Shown piece by piece: positions 22,873 through 34,300 of a DNA stretch of 64,000 bases. The number at the start of each line of letters is the position of its first letter. Within the stretch, counting starts at the first letter, position 1. The DNA is from Haemaphysalis longicornis (Eukaryota > Arthropoda > Arachnida > Ixodida > Ixodidae): positions 149,463,309 through 149,527,308 of the forward strand of contig CM023454.1 of NCBI GenBank assembly GCA_013339765.2. The letters are read 5' to 3'. Below the pieces are notes generated by a model that did no database searches, was not told where the DNA came from, and worked only from the letters and a program-made list of their open reading frames with translations. The translations under genes were made by a program, and so were the position numbers.

Positions 22873-22938
22873 GGCGCGGGATCAGAACCAACGACTCTGA
22901 AAAAGCGAGCGCGAGGCGTGCGACCACAGCGCCACGGA
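22873..22938 (-). mobile_element. tRNA-like SINE head with pol III terminator
   Basis: On the minus strand the segment reads CCGTGGCGCTGTGGTCGC, then GGTTCTGATCCCGCGCC, directly followed by about 12 T. TGGCGCTGTGG fits an A box, GGTTCTGATCC a B box, and the T-run a pol III terminator. The acceptor-stem halves do not pair, so it is not a working tRNA. Confidence 0.5.
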
Positions 22939-23397
22939 ACAACGGCCGATGCGCAGAAATAGCCTGTATCTGTACTTCATAGCTCCAGAAACAGCAGCGT
23001 TTTGACTGCGGCTGCGATTTCGCCCTGCGGGAATAGTGCTCGCCGCGCTTTTGCTTTCCGCTTCCGCTAAAAACGTCGATCGATATTGATTACTTATTAC
23101 CACATATACCTCTCGTAACTTCTCTCCTGCTCTTGACTGAGCTTGCATTTTCTACAAGCTTTCCTGGTAGGTCAAATGTGCAGTTTGCGAGTCCGGGAAA
23201 CGAATAGTTGCCAAAGCGAACTGCCGAACTGTCGTCAGCCGAAATACGGACTAAATTAGCGCTAGTGTGAGCTTCATGGACCTTACTATTACACTCTAGG
23301 AACAAACAGAACGGAACCGCATTCATCACAGCACGAATGTTGTCGGGGCGCATGCAGTTTTGCTTCTCGATGGCTTCCCGACAACCGTTCGGCCGAT

Positions 23398-23791
23398 CGG
23401 TATTGTCGGCGCCTTCGGTAAGCGAGCCAGTCACACTACGCGGACTTTTGATCGGCCGACGCGTTCGCGCCGCCGACGGCGTCGTATGACAATTGGCGGT
23501 CTGCGAACTCTGAAGTCGGCGTCGCCGTCGTGTCGTCGTCGTGTCGGCCTAGCCACCGCTCCTTAAGCGGTCACACTAGGCCGACTTAGACGGCGCCGTC
23601 ACACTAGACGGCGACGACGACGCGACGACGACGCGACGGCGACGCCGACGAGTCACCAAACCATCGGCCAACTGCCGGCCGAGTTGCCCGACCGCGCTGT
23701 CAGACTACGCCGACGGCACACAAACACGTCGGCCGATGGAAAGTCCGCGTAGTGTGACTGGCTCGCCTACCGAAGACGCCAACAAAACCGG
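23398..23791. mobile_element. CG-rich foldback/MITE-like element
   Basis: Inverted arms of about 90 bp (23398-23490 and 23700-23791) share CTTCGGTAAGCGAGCCAGTC and ACACTACGCGGACTTT. Inside are many CGACG/CGTCG triplet runs and the motif GTCACACTAG in both orientations, giving nested hairpins. No coding capacity was seen. The right end abuts a (CAT)n run. Confidence 0.72.
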
Positions 23792-23794
23792 TCA

Positions 23795-23860
23795 TCATCA
23801 TCATCATCATCATTTCTTATACCCTTAAGGGCCCCTTGCGGGGTATTACATAAGGGGGGA
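23795..23860 (-). mobile_element. 3' end of a CR1/L2-type LINE with (ATG)n tail
   Basis: On the minus strand, CCCCCTTATGTAATACCCCG and GGGCCCTTAAGGGTAT are followed by ATG repeats. This resembles the 3' end of the CR1 at 47905-47963 (GGGCCTGTAAGGTATCCTGA then AATA repeats), so it is probably a short 5'-truncated relative. Confidence 0.5.
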
Positions 23861-24735
23861 GCAAGTACAGAAATTCCACAGCAGGTGATGGTCGATGGTA
23901 CAGGCGTAGAAGTGAGGCAGATTCATAAAGAAATGGCAGCAACACAGCAAATATATATACATATGTCCCTAAAGGAGCTGTAACAATGAAAATAAGGAGC
24001 GAAGACACGACGCGTCATCGGGAGTCGATCAAGCGAAAACTGCTCCCCGACAACATTTGTACCGCAATGAATGCGGCTCTGTTTTGATAGTTTCTGGAGT
24101 GAAATAAACTCAGTAAGGTTCATGAAGCCCATACAACTCAACATTAGCGCTAATGCAATCCTGGCTTTCGACGTATTCCACCCCCCCCCCACCAGCAGGC
24201 GTTTCGGTGTCCACCCTTAGGTGAGACAAGCTACGCCAGCTGGTGGACTTTCCTTTCCTTGTTTACAATAAATTAATTCATTCATTGATTCATTCAGCCG
24301 TGCTCTTCGGCGACGCCGCTACCCCGGAGCTGCAAACTGCATATGCATGTGCGATCGGCTCGCCTGTAGAAAATATAAGGTCAGTTTCGTGCAAAAGAAG
24401 TGTTACGTAGGGTAATTTGGGTAATAAGGGATCAATATTGGCCAAGGTTTTTAATGTAAAACGTAAAACCAAAGCACGGCAAGCATATCCCCGCAGTGGG
24501 AAGTCGCAGTCGCAGCCGGTCACACATATTTTTGCGAGCGCTTCCGCGAAGCAGCGGAGTTGATGGCGATAAGCTATTGTGAGGGATTCGGGAAACCTTG
24601 CTGTTTAAGCGCTATATAAGAAATTTCAGTTTACCAGCCAGGAATTCTGTAAACACCGACGTGTGACCCGGAAGGATGGGCCTCCATCTAGTACCCAGGC
24701 TATTTCGCAACCGGGCAGCATGGATTCGTATCGCT
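23861..24735. other. Intergenic, no recognised gene
   Basis: Contains a C-run (24180-24190) and an (ATTC)n-tailed AATAAATTAATTC near 24265, possibly another LINE tail. No gene seen. Confidence 0.35.
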
Positions 24736-24739
24736 TATA

Positions 24740-24935
24740 CCCAAGTTAGAACCAGAGCTTCGTGAAATAATGGAAGCACCAATAAGTGTATGGGAATTAG
24801 AAAACGCACTGTAAGTCACCCGGGCCAGACGGGTCAGGCACGGAATTTTACAAGGCTTTCAAAAGGGAGGTAGCGGTATCTTTATATCAAGTATTAGTGG
24901 AGGCTTACGAACAACATGGTCTTTGCAGTCTTTTA
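24740..24935 (+). pseudogene. LINE-A, start of reverse transcriptase region
   Basis: Frames read MEAPISVWELENAL and, after a 1-nt shift, SPGPDGSGTEFYKAF then VLVEAYEQHGL. This is the PGPDG motif at the start of a non-LTR reverse transcriptase. The coding sequence stops where AAAGGGACACTGAAG begins, so LINE-A is interrupted here. It resumes near 25720. Confidence 0.68.
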
Positions 24936-25714
24936 AAGGGACACTGAAGTGATTTGTAAACATTGCGGAATTACTAGCGCAAATTGTAGTCCGGAGTCCA
25001 CAGGCCATGTTTCGACCATTCTGATTGCGTTTACACGAATTTATTTAGTAGAAAAATCAATTGGAAAATGCTGTCCTGCTCTCTGCACCCTCGCCCATTT
25101 TCTGTGGCGTTTTCGGGTGACGTCAGGAGGAGATGAGCTGGCAAATGGCTGCGCTACTGCATTGCTCGCACCATCCGACCCGGAGTCAGTCGGCCCAGCG
25201 TTTAGTCCGCCGGCCGCCGACGGGTCGTCTGCAATTCGCTCGCTCAGTTGAAACTAAGCCACAACACGTTCGTGAATGGAAGAATGTGCCTTTCTTTACT
25301 TTGTTAGTTTGTACACTGTATCAAGCTCCGAGTCCGAGCTCGCCCCACACAAGCGCTGCACAAGTGCACATGCGACGCTTCGCTAGCAGGAAAATCTAAG
25401 GCCACTGGAAGGCGGGAAAAGAGTAAGCGACGTCAATATAGGCACTAAGGAAATAAATCAACTGAAACTTTTACCTGTAGCAGCCCCAAAACTAGGGAGC
25501 AGGAAGCACTTTTTTGCACTGGTGTGAACAAGCACAACAGCGGTCAGCAGCACGGCCGCACATCTGGCGAACGCTTTTCCGTCAAAGAAATGCAATTGCT
25601 AGACGTGAGATATTGTGGAAGTTTGGGGGACGCTTACTGCACGAGCGCTATACAGCAAATAGTCCCATAAAGTACTTGAAATGCTAAAACTAAATAAAAG
25701 TGTAAATTGGCTAT
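24936..25714. mobile_element. Insertion in LINE-A starting AAAGGGACACTGAAG
   Basis: This roughly 780-bp block separates two parts of the LINE-A reverse transcriptase. Its left end, TTTAAAGGGACACTGAAG, looks like the end of a dispersed arthropod repeat. I could not find a matching right terminal repeat, so the boundaries and type are uncertain. Confidence 0.4.
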
Positions 25715-26758
25715 ACATTACATACCTTAAATTTCCAACCTCGGCAGTGCTGCTCCCTCTCACCCTTGCTGTTCGCATTGTACCTCGAGCCTCTTGTCTC
25801 AGCATTCAGCAGAGTCAAAGAATGAAAGGTTTTTGCTTACAATAGTGCGAGGTTAAGGTGCTTGCTTGTGCAGATGATATAGCGTATTTTTGCGCTTACA
25901 AAAGGAGTCTACAGGAAGCCCTTACAGTGACTAAGCGGTTCTGCGATGTGTCTGGAGCGGATGTTAATATGCAAACAACTAAGGCATTTTGGATCGGACA
26001 ATGGGGAACGAAACCATCCAGATTCGCTGGTATTAATTAGGATAGCGCCCCACTTCAGTACCTCGGCGTGCCGTTACATCAAATACGCAACACAGGACCT
26101 CATTGGTCATCAGCGCTCACGCAAGTTAAGCGCGCATCACAGGCATGGAATGGGCGAGACCTCTCTGTGTTTGAACGTGCAAGAGTGTGTAATGTCTTCC
26201 TTGCCACAAAGCTCTTTTATGTGCTTCAAGTGCTTCACTGTGCGGGAGCAAAGGTTCATGCCCTACATAGAGTTTTTGCAACATTTGTGTGGGGTTCTCA
26301 ATGGGAACCTATGCGCAGGGACAACTTGTTTCTTCTTTTAAAGGCAGGGCCCATGCATCTGTTTGTGCACCAACTTGTGTCTCGGTTTTTCTTCTGCAAA
26401 TTGGTTGATCACGCCCTTTTACTAACTGTACTTCAGCAGCGCATAAGTTTCTATTTTCCTTTTTTGCTTGTATGTAAGGGCGAAGTTAATACGAAGCCTC
26501 CAGTGGGGATTTCTCAAGGAGGTCGTGGAGTCTTTGAACTTTCTTTTCGCGCGGTTTTCCTTTGAATACCTGTTCAGCATGTCAAGGAAAACTATGACGA
26601 CCTATTGAAAGTCTATTGCCGGTGCCTATTTATCGCCAGTCTTACTTAGGCCAGCAGAAAAGGAATGCCTTATAAAACGCGTAATGATTCATGTGTATCT
26701 TCCAAATGCAACAATGTTTTCTTCAAACTACATTCTTCCAGCACTCCCAGTTAAGAAC
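25715..26758 (+). pseudogene. LINE-A, reverse transcriptase and following region
   Basis: The frames give LSPLLFALYLEPLVSAF (RT domain before the active site), then LACADDIAYFC with the ADD box, where the usual Tyr is Cys. They continue CDVSGADVNMQTTKAFWIGQ, WNGRDLSVFERARVCNVFL and FATFVWGSQWEP. Several frameshifts and stops break it. The last part reads VFFKLHSSST then, after a 1-nt shift, LPVKN, at which point PLE sequence takes over. The missing C-terminal part of the same protein family appears at 47965-48290. This is a dead copy of a non-LTR retrotransposon; its exact clade is not certain. Confidence 0.78.
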
Positions 26759-27930
26759 ACATATTTTGTTTCAACGGACAATATTACAAGCAGCGGTTTG
26801 GAATAGCGATGGGAGCTTCCGTTTCAGTAGTCTGTGCGAATATTGGCTTAGAGGCTCTAGAAAATTATGCGCTATGCTCGTACAAGACGGCCCCAAGATT
26901 TTGTCTGCTACGTAGACGACTGTTTTTGTGTGATCCACCGCCGAGACGTAATGCACTTCCTTGATCATCTAAACTCTTGTGTTCCAAGCTCCAGTTCACC
27001 ATGGAACAAGAAAATAATGGACAGATCGCCTTCCTCGACGTACTTGTGAGACGGTCGGCCAAAGGATTTACAATCAGTGTGTATCGAAAGCCGACCCACA
27101 CGGGTAGATACCTGAGGTTCGACTCTGTGCATCCTATAGGCCAAAAACGCTCCGTCGCCGCTGCACTCTTCTCACGCGCATCACGAATCTGCTCTGAGCC
27201 TGGTCTGCGCAAGCAAGAGCTAGCCGTGGTAAGGAAGGACCTTCGCAGCAACGGCTACCCTTCAAAGCTTCTGAGGACGCAACAATTGCGGGCTTCAGTT
27301 GCCTCCTCCGAAAGGGTTCCTGAAGAAGACAGGCAAAAACGCGCTGCCGTCCCTACACGCAAGGCATCAGTAAAGCTCTTGCAAGGGTGTTTGGCACATA
27401 TGGCGTTAAAATTGCACACGTGCCAACGAACAGGCTTAAGCAGAAGCTGGTACGCGTGAAGGACCCTTTTGAAAAAGCAAGATTCCCCGGAGTTGTCTAC
27501 AAGATTCCATGCAAGGATTGCGACGCATCCTACATAGGTGAAACTGGAAATTTTAAAAGAAGGATTCAATGGGACCAGAACGATGTCAAAAAAAGGCAAT
27601 GCATGCTGAAATGCCTTGGAGGATCATCACCTGGCTACTGACCATGTCATCGATTGGAATTCCGCAAGCATAATCGCATCCTAGAAGCGCCTGCCGACAC
27701 GACTACTTTTAGAATCCGTGCATATTCAACCAACTAAAAACACGATTAACCGGTCGCGGGGTAATCTCCCCGAGATATACATGTGCACTCTGCGCCACCG
27801 AACCTATAAATAGTCGCGACCTTTCAGCCCTTCCTTCATTGTGAACAAGGGACCCTTAGGGGCCCCAAGGCGTCTTTATTTGTTTATTTGGGTTTGACCA
27901 GGCGAGTGCCTGCTTGTATTTCATCAATGA
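26759..27930 (+). pseudogene. Penelope-like element copy 1: RT end plus GIY-YIG endonuclease
   Basis: Translation in shifting frames gives FNGQYYKQRFGIAMGASVSV (RT motif with AMG.S.S), a YVDDCFCVI active-site box, ISVYRKPTHTGRYLRF, then IPCKDCDASYIGETGNF. The last is the GIY-YIG endonuclease signature that marks Penelope-like retroelements. A terminal LLLESVHIQ segment follows. At least three frameshifts are present and the RT N-terminus is missing. The copy is directly joined to LINE-A on its left. It is closely related to the copy at 58615-59672, including about 70 bp of 3' non-coding sequence (TTTGACCAGGCGAGTGCCTG). Confidence 0.88.
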
Positions 27931-28310
27931 ATCACCCTCCCCTGACGAGTTTTCGTCGAACCTTGGACTCTGTTAGGTGTCAGTCGGTTTACACAGCCAA
28001 CTTGTGGGGACGCACATAAACACTTAACAATAAATTAGTGGAGCTGCGTAGTGGCTATGCACTAGCCATGGCCTTTATTGCTTTGATGAATATGATCTTC
28101 TGTGGCAGTGTTTTAGGTAGCTCACTCGCACATTATTCCTTTGTTTTTTGGACATTGTGGAGTGTCCAATGATTTTTCGTTCTATTTCTGATATTTATTA
28201 CAACTGTAAATATGTCAGTAGCCCCGTAATGAGTTTCTGGCAGTAATAGAGCACTATTGTGTACATGAAGGCAGCCTAAAAAAAAAAACTGGCTGCCTTG
28301 CCTTTGCTTA
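27931..28310. other. No recognised gene; hairpin at 28268-28299
   Basis: AAGGCAGCC and GGCTGCCTT form a perfect 9-bp stem around an A-rich loop, next to the left end of the TIR element. Confidence 0.5.
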
Positions 28311-29293
28311 GAGGGGCCATGCAGACAACGCACAAGTTTGGTTCATTCGAGAGATTGCCTCGTTAGAATCATACTGACACCATTTTTAACGTGCACTACA
28401 CTCGAATAAGCTAAATAATTAGGAAAAAGGGAATGGTCATGCGACCCACTAGCTCATTTCCCACAGCAGTACCTATGATGTCATATGTCCCCAGCTGTGC
28501 GATTGGCTGAGGCCGGCAAAAGCATACGCAAATGGGGCAGGCCTTATAAGATTGCCGAACGAGCTATTTGCGCTTAAATGTAATGCATGTTCTTTTTTTT
28601 AATTGCGACAGTATGCCCTTTGGCATAAGTTCCTACAGGTACAAGTTTGCACCTGTTTCCCGGATGAAGTCCAGAAGACAGCGGCGGTGGGGCCCCCACA
28701 GCCATCGCTGATATTCATTTTACAGCAGTAAGAATGGTGCGGTAAACAATGAAAGTTACGAAAATACGCGTAAAAATACAAGTACCGATGCGCACTGCTA
28801 TTGGTACGGCATGCACTATGCTTGTTTTAGCTGGACAGCACTCCGCCGCTTTGGAGTTGGCTTGCACGGCACTGGCCGATTGGCATAAGCGATGTTGTTA
28901 TACGTGACCCTGTTTGTCGAGGATACCCCATGTTGCACAAAACCATTAATTTCTACAGTAACAAAAACAAGCGAGATGAAGATACGGTCAAAAACAAAGC
29001 AATGGCAAACAACAAGTTCGTGGATGAGTATGGTTGCTCCACCTGGGAGGACTGATGGCTAGCAAGGCTGCAGACCCGAGTGACGCAGTAGAAGTTCGTT
29101 TGATTACACGCACTTATGGCTTCATTGCTAACATCCCAAAAACACACGATATGGTGGGAGAATCAGAATTTTAACCTAAAGTAATGTCTCAGTGAATGCT
29201 GCATCATTTGGTGCCGGTCAAGTGGTGAGGGCACTATAAAACAGGAAATCTTTCGAACAAAACGAACTTCTATGTTGTCTGAATGGCCCCTTT
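28311..29293. mobile_element. TIR element, ~50-bp terminal inverted repeats
   Basis: The left end, GAGGGGCCATGCAGACAACG then CAAGTTTGGTTCATTCGAGA, is mirrored at the right end as TCTTTCGAACAAAACGAACT and GTTGTCTGAATGGCCCC. The inner 880 bp has no recognisable transposase, so it looks like a non-autonomous DNA transposon. The target duplication is unclear; TTA-like bases lie on both sides. Confidence 0.62.
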
Positions 29294-29416
29294 AATGCAC
29301 TGTATTGTATTTTTGGTTCCTGTAGGGATGTCACCATGAAGGAAAAGCTGTAGATCAAGTTAATGTCAGCCGTTTACCATGCATTTTTCTTTGTGTTTGA
29401 TGGAAACAAATATAAT

Positions 29417-30121
29417 ACTCTAACCAAGAGACTTTATCCGAAGCGTTCCCAACGTTTCGTAACCTACTTGGCTCCTTCATTAGAACTGTCTATTTGACCA
29501 AGAGCAATAGTTCTACATATAAACACTTTTTTGTTTGCTGCAGCGGATCAGAGGCTAGGGCACAAATAGGGGGTAGGATAGCTAGATATCTGTTCATCTT
29601 TTGCCGGCTTGCCTGGGTGTGCACTGATTCAAGGAGGAATCTCGAGTAATTCGTTCCACGTCGTCTATCACCTGCACCTTTCTAAAGTCAGCATGGTGAT
29701 TTGCTTTCTTGCAGTGTTCATCTAATGCACTTGTATGTTTGATTTCATACATTGCTTTTGTGCTGCCAATGTTGTTTCGAGAAGGTTTGGGGTTTCGCCC
29801 TTTGTAGTTGATGAGGAATTTTGTACATGATCCTTGTGCTTTTTATTATTATACAGGCATTTTGGTCATCAGTCATCTTAGAGTTGACGTAGGTTTGTGG
29901 GCGTCGAGACTACCTTCCTTTTTGAAAATACATGGTATTGTCTGGCTTGCCCTTTTACCATACAGTAGACAGGTGCAGGTTGGCTGTTGGTAAAGGAGCT
30001 TGGATGGGAGGTGATGGTGATTGAAGGAAAAAGTTTTGACCTTTTGACCAGCGACCTTGAAGGAATTAAATTTCGTGGTTGTCGCTACATCGGTCATTAC
30101 AGCTTCTGAGGCATTGAACAA
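29417..30121 (-). pseudogene. Penelope-like element fragment, antisense, with hammerhead-like 3' repeat
   Basis: Minus-strand frames contain HKPTSTLR, then YEIKHTSALDEHCKKANHHA and FRKVQVID, which match the end of PLE proteins (linker PTSTLR, then the ALAEH block). Frames are broken and the GIY-YIG core is mostly lost. Downstream on the minus strand (29417-29490), CTAATGAAGGAGCC and ACGAAACGTTGGGAAC sit where PLE terminal repeats carry a hammerhead ribozyme. The catalytic box CTAATGA differs from CTGATGA at one base. Confidence 0.55.
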
Positions 30122-30284
30122 ACTTGGTGGTGCAGCTGTTTTTCTTGAGGACAGCGATAGGTTTCCCTTCCTTCCTTATCTCTATCTTTTCCTCTTGGGC
30201 ATACAGTGTTGCCCTGCATTGAAGAACCAAAGCTACAGAATCATAGTAGGAAACTGGGTGGTAGCAATAAATTGAGGGTAGATT

Positions 30285-31022
30285 CTATTCTTGGTTTGCT
30301 TTCTGCACCCAATAGGCTCAGTTAACTTCCTGGGGCATCTCAAGTCGGCTGAGCCAACGATTCAGTTCACCATAATAAGAATAACGGGCAATGCCTTGCT
30401 GTTCCTAGTTTCCACAAAAAATACATCCCAAACAGTTAAGATCCCCATGTTGTATGGAAGAATAACCGACACTAGATGCTACCTCCAGTTCACGTCATAC
30501 CACTCAATTTCGCACAAGGCTTCTTTAGTTCTGGCTCTTCTACGCACAGCTTGCTCGACAAAATATATGACAGGAAAAAGATTTTATATCACAGACCTAG
30601 AGGAAAATGGCTACACCAGCAGCTTTATTCACAACATCAAATGCCGTATTCACTGATTGGGGGACAGCCAAGAAATATTCGCTCCTTCAACGCCCCCGGT
30701 CAGCAATTCTATGCCTACCCTTATTGTCTTTCCCCTCACCTAATGACCCACCTGCATCTGCCTACTTTGTGTTGAAGGGGCGAGCGAAATGATACCATGA
30801 ATTCTCGTATATGAAAGTGTTCCCATTGCCCGCATATTTGTTTGGTTGTGGCATCAAACTCCTATTGTCTTATGCCACGACCAAAAGGGCAACCGCCAAA
30901 ATAATAGCACAAGTCATCTACAAGTGTTCTTGTGCACAATGCCCCACCACGTACTTTGGCGACACCTGGAGCTTGCCAGAAAGACTGCAACATCACCAAC
31001 ACAGGGTACGGAAAAACTGAGA
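30285..31022 (+). pseudogene. Penelope-like element fragment, sense, RT end and GIY-YIG
   Basis: Frames give FLGHLKSAEPTIQFTI, TDTRCYLQFTSYHS and KASLVLALLRTA, then YITDLEENGYTSSF. These match the PLE region after the RT active site ('SIQFTME', 'KPTHTDRYL.F.S.H', 'NGYP'). After a gap, VIYKCSCAQCPTTYFGDTW is a decayed GIY-YIG motif. It lies head-away from the antisense fragment at 29.4-30.1 kb, so two PLE pieces are placed back to back. Confidence 0.7.
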
Positions 31023-31300
31023 GAAAGGCATGGTGTTTCAGTTAGAGCTAACAGTTAACCAGCTTTTAGTGTCCGTTTAAGCCATTAGTAGGCTTTCTTT
31101 TCCTCTGTGTAGCTTTTCAACAGATTTGTTGGGCTGTGCAGTGGAGCCAACCTATTGCTGTAGATGGGCCAAAGTTTGGATATGCGAAGCTTTAGCTTGT
31201 GATGGTACAAATGCATTCTGTTTTGTGTAACACAGGCATTATAAAATTTGTCCAACTTTAAAGGTTAAACTGCTGTTCAGATGTTGCTAACCACGGTATT
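31023..31300. other. Left flank of the monomer array
   Basis: Unique AT-rich sequence with no recognised feature. It does not resemble the sequence just right of the CR1 3' end, so no target duplication is visible. Confidence 0.5.
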
Positions 31301-34300
31301 GCACGCCACCGCTACGCGAATGGACGAATCAAAAAGGCTGTTTTTACAGGCTACCCTGCTGTTGGCGGCCAGTTTTCTCGGAGCCCGGCTTCTTGGCTTC
31401 CCGTCACCGTGGGCAGCTTTCGGCCGTGGCATATTCCGCAGCCACTTTCGCCAACATTGGAGTGCTTCCTCCTCGTTCGTCTGGCACGCGGATCGTGCAC
31501 TTCCCACCCTTGACATCACCGGCGCGGCAATAAACATCGGCTAGAGAGCGTCCAAATGGGGCCCGCCACCGCTACGCGAATGGACGACTCAAAAAGGCTG
31601 TTTTTACAGGCTACCCTGCTGTTGGCGGCCAGTTTCTCGGAGCCCGGCTTCTGGCTTCCCGTCACCGTGGGCAGCTTTCGGCCGTGGCATATTCCGCAGC
31701 CACTTTCGCCAACATTGGAGGCTTCCGCCTCGTTCGTCTGGCAACGCGGATCGTGCACTTCCACCCTTGACATCACCGGCGCGGCATATAAACATGGGCT
31801 AGAGAGCGTCCAAATTGGGCCCGCCACCGCTACGCGAATGGACGAATAGGCTGTTTTTACAGGCTACCCTGCTGTTGGCGGCCAGTTTCTCGGAGCCCGG
31901 CTTCTGGCTTCCCGTCACCGTGGGCAGCTTTCGGCCGTGGCATATTCCGCAGCCACTTTCGCCAACATTGGAGGCTTCCCCTCGTTCGTCTGGCAACGCG
32001 GATCGTGCACTTCCACCCTTGACATCACCGGCGCGGCATATAAACATGGGCTAGAGAGCGTCCAAATTGGGCCCGCCACCGCTACGCGAATGGACGAATC
32101 AAAAAGGCTGTTTTTACAGGCTACCCTGCTGTTGGCGGCCAGTTTCTCGGAGCCCGGCTTCGCCCGTCACCGTGGGCAGCTTTCGGCCGTGGCATATTCC
32201 GCAGCCACTTTCGCCAACATTGGACCGCCTCGTTCGTCTGGCAACGTGGATCGTGCAACCCTTGACATCACCGGCGCGGCATATAAACATCGGCTAGAGA
32301 GCGTCCAAATTGGGCCCGCCACCGCTACGCGAAACGAGGCTGTTTTTACAGGCTACCCTGCTGTTGGCGGCCAGTTTCTCGGAGCCCGGCTTCTGGCTGC
32401 CCGTCACCGTGGGCAGCTTTCGGCCGTGGCATATTCCGCAGCCACTTTCGCCAACATTGGAGGCTTCCGCCACGTTCGTCTGGCAACGTGGATCGTGCAC
32501 TACCACCCTTGACAGGACCGGCGCGGCATATAAACATCGGCAGAGAGCGTCCAAATTGGGCCCGCCACCGCTACGCGAATGGACGACTCTAAAAGGCTGT
32601 TTTTACAGGCTACCCTGCTGTTGGCGGCCAGTTTCTCGGAGCCCGGCTTCTGGCTTCCCGTCACCGTGGGCAGCTTTCGGCCGTGGCATATTCCGCAGCC
32701 ACTTTCGCCAACATTGGAGGATTCCGCCACGTTCGTCTGGCAACGTGGATCGTGCACTTCCACCCTTGACATCACCGGCGCGGCATATAAACATCGGCTA
32801 GAAGCGTCCAAATTGGGCCCGCCACCGCTACGCGAATGGACGACTCTAAGAGGCTGTTTTTACAGGCTACCCTGCTGTTGGCGGCCAGTTTCTGGGAGCC
32901 CGGCTTCTGGCTGCCCGTCACCGTGGGCAGCTTTCGGCCGTGGCATATTCCGCAGCCACTTTCGCCAACATTGGAGGATTCCGCCACGTTCGTCTGGCAA
33001 CGTGGATCGTGCACTTCCACCCTTGACAGGACCGGCGCGGCATATAAACATCGGCCAGCAAGCGTCCACGTTGGGCACGCCACCGCTACGCGAATGGACG
33101 ACTCTAAGAGGCTGTTTTTACAGGCTACCCTGCTGTTGGCGGCCAGTTTCTCGGAGCCCGGCTTCTGGCTGCCCGTCACCGTGGGCAGCTTTCGGCCGTG
33201 GCATATTCCGCAGCCACTTTCGCCAACATTGGAGGCTTCCGCCACGTTCGTCTGGCAACGCGGATCGTGCACTTCCACCCTTGACAGGACCGGCGCGGCA
33301 TATAAACATCGGCTAGAGAGCGTCCAAATTGGGCACGCCACCGCTACGCGAATGGACGACTCAAAAGAGGCTGTTTTTACAGGCTACCCTGCTGTTGGCG
33401 GCCAGTTTCTCGGAGCCCGGCTTCTGGCTTCCCGTCACCGTGGGCAGCTTTCGGCCGTGGCATATTCCGCAGCCACTTTCGCCAACATTGGAGGATTCCG
33501 CCACGTTCGTCTGGCAACGTGGATCGTGCACTACCACCCTTGACATCACCGGCGCGGCATATAAACATCGGCAGCAGAGCGTCCACGTTGGGCCCGCCAC
33601 CGCTACGCGAATGGACGACTCTAAAAGGCTGTTTTTACAGGCTACCCTGCTGTTGGCGGCCAGTTTCTCGGAGCCCGGCTTCTGGCTGCCCGTCACCGTG
33701 GGCAGCTTTCGGCCGTGGCATATTCCGCAGCCACTTTCGCCAACATTGGAGGCTTCCGCCACGTTCGTCTGGCAACGTGGATCGTGCACTTCCACCCTTG
33801 ACAGGACCGGCGCGGCATATAAACATCGGCCAGCAAGCGTCCACGTTGGGCACGCCACCGCTACGCGAATGGACGAATCTAAAGGCTGTTTTTACAGGCT
33901 ACCCTGCTGTTGGCGGCCAGTTTCTGGGAGCCCGGCTTCTGGCTTCCCGTCACCGTGGGCAGCTTTCGGCCGTGGCATATTCCGCAGCCACTTTCGCCAA
34001 CATTGGAGGCTTCCGCCTCGTTCGTCTGGCAACGCGGATCGTGCACTTCCACCCTTGACATCACCGGCGCGGCATATAAACATGGGCTAGAGAGCGTCCA
34101 AATTGGGCCCGCCACCGCTACGCGAATGGACGAATCAAAAAGGCTGTTTTTACAGGCTACCCTGCTGTTGGCGGCCAGTTTCTCGGAGCCCGGCTTCTGG
34201 CTTCCCGTCACCGTGGGCAGCTTTCGGCCGTGGCATATTCCGCAGCCACTTTCGCCAACATTGGAGGATTCCGCCACGTTCGTCTGGCAACGTGGATCGT

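Noticed and set aside
26863..27049. Intact PLE reverse transcriptase
   Set aside because: The YVDD box is present, but frameshifts lie on both sides and the N-terminal RT is missing.
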